Shown one piece after another: positions 57,808 through 64,000 of a DNA stretch of 64,000 bases (its first letter is position 1; every line of letters starts with the position of its first letter). The stretch lies in the NCBI GenBank assembly GCA_009781175.1, contig WQYQ01000003.1, forward strand, positions 1 to 64,000, written 5' to 3'. The DNA comes from Betaproteobacteria bacterium. GTDB taxonomy: Bacteria > Pseudomonadota > Gammaproteobacteria > Burkholderiales > Rhodocyclaceae. The notes under the pieces are model-generated. The model was not told the DNA's origin. It worked only from the letters and a program-made list of their open reading frames with translations, and ran no database searches. A program made the translations under genes and the position numbers.

Positions 57808-59930
57808 TTGTTTTGCGGCTGCTCGGCAGGCGCTTCGGCGGGCGCGGGCCTGAACCGCAGATCCTCTTCCTTGCGGTTGGGCAATTGCGGCGGCGGGCCG
57901 AAATTCGGCGCGAGCATGTTTTCGCTGCCTTCGGGCAGCAACTGCTGCTTCAGGAATTGGTCGTAACGTGCGTCGGTGAGGCGGCTGTAGTCTTCCGGGG
58001 TGCGGATGATTTTGGGGCGCAGGAAAACGACGAGATTGGTTTTCTGGCGGTCTTTCGAATCGTAGCGGAAGAGCGTGCCGATCAAGGGCAGATCGCCGAG
58101 GAAGGGCACTTTGCTGGCGTTGTTGGAGGACTGGTCCTCGATCAGCCCGCCGAGCGCGATGATCGCGCCGTCATCGACGAGCACGGTCGAGTCGATCGAG
58201 CGTTTGCGCGTCGTCGGGCCGTTCGGGTTGTTGGCGGTCGTCTGGTCAACGGAAGAGGTCTCTTCGCTGATCAGCAGGCGCACTACGCCGCCTTCCGAAA
58301 TCTGCGGTTTGACTTTCAGCGTGAGGCCGACGTCCTTGCGTTCGATCGTCTGGAATGGATTGACCGTTGCTGTTGAACTTCCGGTATTGGTGAAGGAGCC
58401 GGTCACGAAGGGTACCTGATTGCCGACGACGATTTTCGCTTCTTCGTTGTCGAGCGTCACGAGCGTCGGCGTCGACAGGATGTTGGCCTTGCTCTGCGTG
58501 GACAGGAAGCGCGCGAGAATATTCAGATTCAGGATGTCGCCGATGCCCGGCACGTTGATCGTGCCGCTGCCGGCGATGATGTTGAGCCCGGTGGAGGTGA
58601 CCAGCGCGCCGGGCGCAAAGGCGGTGCCGAGCAGCGTCGGTGTGCCGAAGTTGGTGCCGCCGCCGACGAAACTGCCGCCATTCGTGCTCGGTTTTTCGCC
58701 GGCGAACCACTGGATGCCGAATTCGGCGGCGTTCTCGGAGGTCATCTCGGCGATCAAGGCTTCGATGTAAACCTGGGCGCGGCGGCGGTCGAGCTGGTCG
58801 ATGACTTTGCGCAGATCGTTATAGACCGGCTCCGGGGCCGTGATAATCAGCGCGTTGGTGGCCGGATCGGCTTGAATCATGCCGCCGCCGCTCAAGTTGC
58901 CGCTGCCGCCCGAGCTTGTCGGCGTGCTGGTCGTCGCGGTGTTTGTCGTCGTGCCCGTGCTGCTGCCCGAGTTCGTGCCGGAGTTCGTGTTCGTGTTCGT
59001 GGCGCTGAAGCCCGAACTGCCGGCGCTGGCGGAAGCGCTGGTGTCGCCCGTGATGACCGAGCGCAAGGTTTGGGCGACCTTCACGGCCTCCGCGTTTTTG
59101 AGGTAGACGACGCGGATGTTCCCCGTCGCGCCCGGTTGGTCGAGGGTGCTGACGAGGCGTTGCACGGTGGTGAGCTTCGAGGCGTTGTCCGAGCGCACGA
59201 GCAGGCTGTTGGTGCGCGCGTCGGGCAGCACGGTGATGCGCTGGCTCGCGTCGCCCGCACCGCCGCCGGCCGCGCCTTCGTTGAGCAGGCGGTTGATCGT
59301 GGCGGCCAGATCGAGCGCCGACGCGTTGCGCACCGGGATCACGCGCACATCACCCTGCGGCACGTCGATCGAGGCCAGCACCTTGCCGATGCGGGCGACG
59401 TTTTCCGCATAGTCGGTAATCACGAGCGTGTTGTTGCCGGGGTAGGCGGTGACCGTATTGTTCGGCGAAACCAGCGGGCGGATGATCGGCACGAGCTGCG
59501 CCGCCGATTCGTTGCGGATCTGGAAGACCTCGGTCACGATGCTGTCGCCGTTGGCGACGGTTTTGCCCTTGGCGACCGGAACACCATGCAGTTTGGCGTC
59601 GGCCTCGGGGAGGATCTTGACCACCCCTTTCGATTCAATGGCCGTGTAGCCCTGCATGCGCAGCGCGGAGAGCAGGATCTGATAGGTCAGCCCCTTCGGC
59701 ACCGGCGATTGCGTCGTGATGTTGAGCGTGCCGCGCACGCGCGGATCGATCAGGAAATTCTTGCCCGTGATCTTCCCGACGGCGCGGATCACGGCGTCGA
59801 TGTCGGCATTGACGAAATTGAGGGTGACGGTTTCGGTGTCGTCGGCCCCGCAAGGCAAGGAAACCGAAGCGAAGGCCGCGGCCAGGACCAAGGCGGCGAG
59901 AGGGCGGCGGAGTGAGCTGAAGACTGTCAT
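57804..59930 (-). CDS. gspD: Type II secretion outer-membrane secretin D
   Basis: 708 residues: signal peptide ([19 protein letters not shown]), periplasmic N0-N3 domains ([66 protein letters not shown]), a long Ser/Thr/Asn/Gly-rich insertion (about residues 300-350) inside N3, and the secretin core ending [17 protein letters not shown]. It forms the outer-membrane channel. No GspS-type pilotin gene is adjacent. Confidence 0.96.
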   Translation of the reverse strand: MTVFSSLRRPLAALVLAAAFASVSLPCGADDTETVTLNFVNADIDAVIRAVGKITGKNFLIDPRVRGTLNITTQSPVPKGLTYQILLSALRMQGYTAIESKGVVKILPEADAKLHGVPVAKGKTVANGDSIVTEVFQIRNESAAQLVPIIRPLVSPNNTVTAYPGNNTLVITDYAENVARIGKVLASIDVPQGDVRVIPVRNASALDLAATINRLLNEGAAGGGAGDASQRITVLPDARTNSLLVRSDNASKLTTVQRLVSTLDQPGATGNIRVVYLKNAEAVKVAQTLRSVITGDTSASASAGSSGFSATNTNTNSGTNSGSSTGTTTNTATTSTPTSSGGSGNLSGGGMIQADPATNALIITAPEPVYNDLRKVIDQLDRRRAQVYIEALIAEMTSENAAEFGIQWFAGEKPSTNGGSFVGGGTNFGTPTLLGTAFAPGALVTSTGLNIIAGSGTINVPGIGDILNLNILARFLSTQSKANILSTPTLVTLDNEEAKIVVGNQVPFVTGSFTNTGSSTATVNPFQTIERKDVGLTLKVKPQISEGGVVRLLISEETSSVDQTTANNPNGPTTRKRSIDSTVLVDDGAIIALGGLIEDQSSNNASKVPFLGDLPLIGTLFRYDSKDRQKTNLVVFLRPKIIRTPEDYSRLTDARYDQFLKQQLLPEGSENMLAPNFGPPPQLPNRKEEDLRFRPAPAEAPAEQPQNK

Positions 59931-60535
59931 TGCGAAAGTGAAGTGTTCTCTTGAGGCGGCGTTACGGCCGGTGCTGGAGGCTGGACGGGCGGGGGGCGTT
60001 GGACGTTTCCGCTCGGCGGTGGCATATGGGGGCGTGGCGGCGGCTGGTTCATGGTTGGCAGCGGCGCGCTTGCATTCGTGCGTGGCGCCTCGCTGAGGGG
60101 CAGGGTTTCCCGTGCGCCGTTGCGATCCAGTTCCACCGCATTGGCGTGAATTTTATCCAAACGCACTCCGGGCGAGATTTCTTCACCCAGCTTGAAACCT
60201 TCGGCGGGTTTGCCTTCTTCCTTAATCACGGCGAATCCGTGCGCCGACACGCTGTCCGCCGCGACGCCGAGCAGCGTATACCGCGAAGAACTCACCGCCA
60301 CCTGAACGGCGGCGCTGCGGGGCTCGCCGAACAAATGGCGGGCGCTAACAAGTTTCGCCGCCGCGAGCGGATCGCTCACTTCGGCCGGCGCCGCCGCGAC
60401 CGGGCGCGGCGCCTTGATGCACCAATACCAGCCGGCGAAAATCCAGGCGCATAACGCGATGGCAAGAAGCCACGCCAGAGCCGCCGACAGGGTTGAAGCT
60501 TGCAAGCGGATCTGACGGAAACGGGGGATGGGCAC
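59927..60535 (-). CDS. gspC: Type II secretion system protein C
   Basis: 202 residues: one membrane helix (LSAALAWLLAIALCAWIFAGWYW), the homology region (DPLAAAKLVSARHLFGEPR...YTLLGVAADS...HGFAVIKEEGKPAEGFKLGEEI) that contacts GspD, and a proline-rich tail in place of a PDZ domain. First gene of the operon; its stop overlaps gspD. The short form without PDZ occurs in several betaproteobacteria. Confidence 0.92.
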   Translation of the reverse strand: MPIPRFRQIRLQASTLSAALAWLLAIALCAWIFAGWYWCIKAPRPVAAAPAEVSDPLAAAKLVSARHLFGEPRSAAVQVAVSSSRYTLLGVAADSVSAHGFAVIKEEGKPAEGFKLGEEISPGVRLDKIHANAVELDRNGARETLPLSEAPRTNASAPLPTMNQPPPRPHMPPPSGNVQRPPPVQPPAPAVTPPQENTSLSQ

Positions 60536-60847
60536 TGAGGTTTTCCAAACGCTTGTAACTGGGCGAAACCGTGATCCTACGCGAGCCGGGCGAGAGGGTG
60601 AAGCGGCGCGTCCGTATGCCTTGATTTTGCAGGATCTCCGATGTTGCGTGTTCTGTGGCTGCGGACGCTTGGAACCTGCTCATGATTCGAGGAGGTGGGG
60701 AGAATACATGTGGATTAAGACAGCGCGATGACTGTGCCGTTGTCCCATTCAATGCGAGGGAAAAACCAATTTCAAGCGCAAGAATCGGAGTGTTTGCGCT
60801 TGAGTTCTTATCTAAGCTGCCGGCGTGGACATTGCTTCAGGATGATC
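60536..60847. other. Divergent gspC-ada intergenic region with a coupled mini-ORF
   Basis: 312 bases without a firm gene. It must hold the promoters of the gsp operon (minus) and of ada (plus). On the plus strand a very strong ribosome site (GGAGGTGGGGAG) precedes a seven-codon frame MWIKTAR at 60711-60734 or so; its TGA overlaps the ATG of an in-frame 40-codon N-terminal extension of ada. This could be a leader peptide or chance. No E. coli-type Ada box is evident. Confidence 0.35.
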
Positions 60848-61966
60848 ATGGCCTCCCCAACCCCATCGGCTTATGCGACGGACGAAGCACGTTGGCAGGC
60901 AGTACGGACACGTGATGCCAACGCGGACGGACATTTCGTCTATGCCGTGCGTACCACGGGGGTGTACTGCCGTCCGAGTTCTTTGGCGCGGCTACCCAAA
61001 CGCGAGAATGTGGAGTTTTTCGACTCGGCCGCAGCCGCCGAAGCGGCGGGATATCGTCCGAGTTTTCGCGCAGGTGTAGATCAGACTTCGCTTGCCGCCG
61101 CACGGGCGAAATTGGTGGCGCAGGCATGTCGTTCGATCAAGGCATCGGAAACGCTTCCGAGCCTGGAGGAGTTGGCCGCGCAGGCCGGAATGAGTCCCTA
61201 TCACTTCCACCGGGTATTTAAGGCCGAGACCGGGCTGACGCCGAAAAAGTACGCTGCGGCGCAGCGTGCGCTCAAATTGCGGCAGGAGTTGAATACTCCC
61301 GACGTTTCGGTGACGGATGCGATCTATGGCGCCGGTTTCAATTCCAACAGCCGTTTTTACGCAACCGCGGATCAGATGTTGGGCATGCGCGCACGCGACT
61401 TCCGCGCGGGAGGGCTCGGCGCGGTGATCCGCTTCGCCGTGGGCCAGTGTTCGCTGGGCGCAATTCTGGTTGCACAGAGCCAGCACGGCATTTGCGCCAT
61501 TCTGTTGGGTGACGATCCGGAACGCTTGGTACGGGACCTGCAAGACCAGTTCCCCAAGGCGGAGCTGATTGGCGGAGACGGAAACTTTGAGCGCTTGGTC
61601 GCCCAGGTCGTGGGGTTTATCGAAGCACCTTCGCTCGGCCTGAATTTGCCTTTGGATGTGCGCGGCACAGCCTTCCAGCAAAGGGTTTGGCAAGCGCTGC
61701 GCGAGATTCCGCCCGGCGTGACCGTGAGCTATGCCGAGATCGCCGCGCGCATCGGCGCACCCAAGGCCGCGCGCGCGGTCGCGCAGGCTTGCAGCGCCAA
61801 CCTCATTGCCGTTGCGATTCCTTGTCATCGTGTGGTGCGGCGTGACGGCGACCTCTCGGGCTACCGCTGGGGCGTGGAGCGCAAACGCGAATTGCTGCGG
61901 CGTGAAGCCGTTGTGGAAACGGGGCCGGCAGCATCTCCAGACGCGACCGGCTGCGACACGGCCTGA
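60848..61966 (+). CDS. ada: Ada-like protein: degenerate N-terminal Ada domain, AraC HTH, O6-methylguanine-DNA methyltransferase
   Basis: 372 residues. Order: Ada metal domain (about 10-80), AraC-type HTH (about 90-185, GMSPYHFHRVFKAETGLTPKKY), and OGT methyltransferase (about 190-355) with the active site IPCHRVVRRDG (Cys326). In E. coli Ada a zinc ion is held by Cys38, 42, 69 and 72. The aligned positions with identical spacing here are Cys41, Ser45, Ser72 and Ala75, so three of four ligands are lost and methylphosphotriester sensing should be absent. The OGT part looks active. The ATG is chosen because AGGA lies 7 bases upstream; an in-frame ATG lies 6 bases earlier and a longer frame begins near 60728. 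Confidence 0.9.
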   Translation: MASPTPSAYATDEARWQAVRTRDANADGHFVYAVRTTGVYCRPSSLARLPKRENVEFFDSAAAAEAAGYRPSFRAGVDQTSLAAARAKLVAQACRSIKASETLPSLEELAAQAGMSPYHFHRVFKAETGLTPKKYAAAQRALKLRQELNTPDVSVTDAIYGAGFNSNSRFYATADQMLGMRARDFRAGGLGAVIRFAVGQCSLGAILVAQSQHGICAILLGDDPERLVRDLQDQFPKAELIGGDGNFERLVAQVVGFIEAPSLGLNLPLDVRGTAFQQRVWQALREIPPGVTVSYAEIAARIGAPKAARAVAQACSANLIAVAIPCHRVVRRDGDLSGYRWGVERKRELLRREAVVETGPAASPDATGCDTA

Positions 61967-62046
61967 ATTCGATGGCAAGAAACGGGAAGCGGAAACGCAA
62001 CGCTCAATCGATACTGACATTCCGTTACCCCTGTGCAGGAGTCGAT

Positions 62047-62721
62047 ATGTCTGATTCGCATGTGCTGAGCGAGCCCGCAATACTTTACTTTGGAACGCCC
62101 GTGGTGCTGATCGGCACCCGAAATGAAGACGGCACCGACAATATCGCGCCGATTTCGTCCGCGTTCTGGCTTGGATGGCGATGCGTGATAGGCATTGCAG
62201 CCTCGTCGAAAACAACCGAAAACCTGATTCGAACGGGTGAGTGCGTGCTCAATCTTCCATCGCGAGACGAAGCGGCGGCGGTGGATCGCATTGCCCGCAC
62301 CACTGGCCGGAATCCGGTTCCTTCATCGAAACGGATGCGCGGCTATGTATTCGAGCCGAACAAGTTCGAGCGGGCCGGGCTTACGCCGCTCCCCTCCCTC
62401 ACCATCGAAGCGCCTCGCGCTCGCGAGTGTCCGGTTCACATGGAAGCCGTCGTGGCCGCACAACATGGAATCGGCGACGACACGCCCGAACTTCGGGGCG
62501 CGATCCGCATCTTCGAATTGCGGGTCGTGCGCATACATGTACGGCCGGACCTTTTGATGGCCGATGACCCTAACCGCATCGATCCCGACAAATGGAATCC
62601 CTTGATAATGAGCTTCCAGAAGCTTTACGGTCTGTCGGCGGGACAAGTTCATGCGTCAAGACTGGCGGACATTCCGGAGGCTGCTTATCGCAGCCCTGAT
62701 GTTGACCGGGCTCGTACATAG
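62047..62721 (+). CDS. Flavin reductase-like (FMN-binding split barrel) protein
   Basis: 224 residues. The split-barrel pattern is visible in PVVLIGTRNEDGTDNIAPISSAFWLGWRCVIGIAASSKTTENLIRTGECVLNLPS, with the expected FMN phosphate and ring contacts, and later ARECPVHMEA. Such proteins bind FMN and act as flavin reductases or oxidoreductases; the substrate is unknown. GCAGGAG precedes the ATG. It follows ada by about 80 bases on the same strand and may be co-transcribed. Confidence 0.85.
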   Translation: MSDSHVLSEPAILYFGTPVVLIGTRNEDGTDNIAPISSAFWLGWRCVIGIAASSKTTENLIRTGECVLNLPSRDEAAAVDRIARTTGRNPVPSSKRMRGYVFEPNKFERAGLTPLPSLTIEAPRARECPVHMEAVVAAQHGIGDDTPELRGAIRIFELRVVRIHVRPDLLMADDPNRIDPDKWNPLIMSFQKLYGLSAGQVHASRLADIPEAAYRSPDVDRART

Positions 62722-62821
62722 AGGTTTCAATATGCCCGTCGGTCGAATAACCCAAGTAACTCTCGCCCACGCCGCTGCCGTAGCTCACCCATACACGCTG
62801 GCGCTTCGTGTCGTAGAGGCG
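62722..62821 (-). other. Short stretch downstream of the GNAT toxin, possible gene remnant
   Basis: Read on the minus strand in the same frame as the toxin and just past its stop, the sequence gives RLYDTKRQRVWVSYGSGVGE and then SYLGYSTDGHIETSMYEP, which has protein-like composition. It might be the stump of a broken gene, but I recognise no family, and it continues into sequence antisense to the flavin reductase gene. Confidence 0.25.
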
Positions 62822-63316
62822 TCAAAGCAAGCGTGTTTTCAGCGGGAGCATCAAGGTCATCGGGTGCATGAGCGATTCTTGAAAACCGTAGTGCTCGTAG
62901 AACTGCTTCGCGTGCTCGTTCAACGCATGTACGAGCAACGTTCGAACACCGGCGTTTTCCGCGACAGATTGCACACGAGCTAGCGCATCTTGCAGCAAGG
63001 CCGCGCCGAGCTTGATGCCTTGAGCGCGAACATCAACCGCGAGTCTTGCGAGCACCATCACCGGTACTGGATCAGGCATGTTGCGCCGGACGGCGCGAGT
63101 GGCTTCCTGGTGTGAGACGGCCCCCGCTGCCAAAGCGTAATACCCAAGCACACGCAGGTCAGGATCAGCCACGACGAAAGTGCGGCTGGCCCCGTTAAGG
63201 TGGTTGGCCAATGCGCGCCGCTTGAGCCAATCGTCTAGTGATGGTTCGCCACAGTTGAACCCATCGAGACGATGCGTCGAGGCAAGCGATTGCGGCGCGG
63301 AAAGCTGCATACTCAC
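62822..63316 (-). CDS. GNAT acetyltransferase, TacT-type toxin
   Basis: 164 residues of the GCN5-like fold in the TacT/AtaT class: FNCGEPSLDDWLKRRALANHLNGASRTFVVAD start, VLARLAVDVRAQGIKLGAALLQDAL acetyl-CoA loop (a Q-x-x-G-x-G/A variant, here RAQGIKLG), and YEHYGFQESLMHPMTLML tail. Such toxins acetylate charged tRNAs and stop translation. The start overlaps the stop of the antitoxin gene by four bases. The expected partner, a DUF1778 antitoxin, is present. Confidence 0.92.
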   Translation of the reverse strand: MSMQLSAPQSLASTHRLDGFNCGEPSLDDWLKRRALANHLNGASRTFVVADPDLRVLGYYALAAGAVSHQEATRAVRRNMPDPVPVMVLARLAVDVRAQGIKLGAALLQDALARVQSVAENAGVRTLLVHALNEHAKQFYEHYGFQESLMHPMTLMLPLKTRLL

Positions 63317-63585
63317 GCCTTATCCGTGCTCCACGGAGCTTTGACGGCCATCAGGCGCTCAAGGCCCGGATTAACGCCTTGCGGCGCGTCGAGCAGCGCA
63401 GTGAACTGCTGGAACTTCTTCTCGTCCAGATTGAAAAAAACCTGATCCAGCACAATGGTTTGCGCTCGCTCGCACGCAGCTTCCAGCATGAAGTCCGAGC
63501 GGTTCTTGCCCAGCAGGTTAGCCGCATGGTCGATCAAATCGCGCTGCTCGGGCAGCGCACGTAAGTTGATGGAGGCGTCACGCAT
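63313..63585 (-). CDS. DUF1778 (TacA-type) ribbon-helix-helix antitoxin
   Basis: 90 residues: RHH DNA-binding part (INLRALPEQRDLIDHAANLLGKNRSDFMLEAACERAQ) and a C-terminal toxin-neutralising tail (VFFNLDEKKFQQFTALLDAP). Antitoxin and autorepressor of the pair. An inverted repeat spanning its promoter is the likely operator. Confidence 0.93.
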   Translation of the reverse strand: MRDASINLRALPEQRDLIDHAANLLGKNRSDFMLEAACERAQTIVLDQVFFNLDEKKFQQFTALLDAPQGVNPGLERLMAVKAPWSTDKA

Positions 63586-63603
63586 GGGCCTTTCCTTGTG
63601 CGT

Positions 63604-63650
63604 ATTGACAACAGCTATACACGATAGGTTGGTGTGTGGCTGTTGTCAAT
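63604..63650 (-). promoter_or_regulatory. Promoter and palindromic operator of the toxin-antitoxin pair
   Basis: Perfect 12-base inverted repeat ATTGACAACAGC / GCTGTTGTCAAT with a 23-base spacer. On the minus strand the upstream arm contains a consensus -35 TTGACA; 17 bases further is TATCGT, a fair -10. The downstream arm covers the predicted start of transcription, about 20 bases before the antitoxin ATG. Classic layout for autorepression by an RHH antitoxin. Confidence 0.75.
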
Positions 63651-63734
63651 GCCGCGACGTGGCCAATCTATAGGGGCTGAACAGCTAAAGCGTTGGAGTT
63701 CGCTGCGCTTTTCATAGTCCGCGCGGCTTGGGCC

Positions 63735-64000
63735 TCACCGGCCGATGCGCGCCTGCTGTGCGTAGGCCAGTTCCTGGCGCAGCGTGCGGTAGTGTTCGAA
63801 GCGCTGGGCATGAATCTGGCCCGCGTCGCGTGCGGCGCGCAGGGCGCAGCCGGGCTCGGCTTCGTGTTTGCAATCGCGGAAGCGGCATTGGCCAAGATAA
63901 GGCCGAAACTCGGGAAAGGCGTATTGTAGGGCGTCGGGAGAGAGCTGCGCGAGGCCGAAAATCTGCAGGCCGGGGCTGTCGATCAAAGCGCCGCCTTCGG
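63735..64000 (-). CDS. rsgA: Ribosome small subunit-dependent GTPase A, C-terminal part
   Basis: Runs off the right edge; only the last part is seen. ALIDSPGLQIFGLAQLS is the G3 motif (DSPG) region of RsgA/YjeQ, and CRFRDCKHEAEPGCALRAA is the RsgA zinc motif (C-x5-H-type knuckle plus Cys) found after the circularly permuted GTPase domain. It assists maturation of the 30S subunit. The C-terminal helix ends at RIGR. Confidence 0.93.
   Translation of the reverse strand, partial: EGGALIDSPGLQIFGLAQLSPDALQYAFPEFRPYLGQCRFRDCKHEAEPGCALRAARDAGQIHAQRFEHYRTLRQELAYAQQARIGR

Noticed and set aside
62651-62983. 110-codon plus-strand frame over the end of the toxin gene
   Set aside because: Overlaps the flavin reductase end and is antisense to the GNAT toxin; no ribosome site or motif.
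63625-63715. Possible third copy of the GTAGGTTGG-type palindrome near the toxin-antitoxin promoter
   Set aside because: The left part (ATAGGTTGGTG) falls within the toxin-antitoxin operator spacer and only a partial right arm (GTTGGAGTTCGCTGCGC) is present, so it is at most a half element.

Overview
This window most likely comes from the chromosome of a betaproteobacterium, with the Rhodocyclales or a neighbouring denitrifying group as the best guess. The clues are a high-GC coding style with long antisense shadows, a PEP-CTERM protein with a sigma-54 promoter, a cytochrome c-dependent nitric oxide reductase cluster of the NorCBQD type with NorE/NorF-like proteins, a full type II secretion operon, leucine/isovalerate catabolism genes and a ClpS/ClpA pair. 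The taxonomic placement is inference from gene content; no rRNA is present.

Layout. 1-75: start of an IS5-type transposase running off the edge. 0.3-4.4 kb: a REC-PAS-GGDEF-EAL c-di-GMP protein, dcd, a PAP2 membrane phosphatase and tRNA-Thr(CGT). 4.6-7.1 kb: tonB-exbB-exbD-exbD energy transduction operon. 7.2-17.7 kb: housekeeping genes (SHOCT protein, pgi, glk, panC, a LysE exporter, an M20 amidohydrolase, purL). 17.7-19.5 kb: an ATPase/DUF4276 pair that looks like a two-gene defence module, 21 bp behind purL. 19.6-27.5 kb: a leucine/isovalerate degradation cluster (biotin carboxylase, carboxyltransferase, acyl-CoA ligase, isovaleryl-CoA dehydrogenase) with a divergent AraC regulator. 27.6-36.2 kb: GST, LysR, DUF3820, aceA, rraA, clpA-clpS, a cold shock gene, rluE and a DUF192 protein. 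36.4-38 kb: a PEP-CTERM protein gene in a repeat-rich pocket. 38.1-44.9 kb: norCB-norE-norF-norQ-norD, plus a divergent second NorE/NorF-like pair.

44.9-60.5 kb is a type II secretion operon, gspC-D-E-F-G-H-I-J-K-L-M-N, reading on the minus strand. It is split between gspG and gspH by a BsuBI/PstI-type restriction-modification pair, and its downstream end is followed by a DUF262/DUF1524 (GmrSD-like) gene. 60.8-64 kb holds an Ada protein whose N-terminal zinc site has lost three of four cysteines, a flavin reductase-like protein, a TacA/TacT-type toxin-antitoxin pair with a clear palindromic operator, and the C-terminus of rsgA.

The most unusual signals are: (i) a small inverted-repeat element with TAGAGC ends, found twice, each time inside an operon and supplying the TAG stop codon of the upstream gene (exbD and gspM); (ii) the degenerate Ada sensor; (iii) defence genes placed directly in or behind core operons; (iv) a duplicated biotin carboxylase start that differs from the real one only synonymously; and (v) a sigma-54 promoter and homopolymer tracts at the PEP-CTERM gene.
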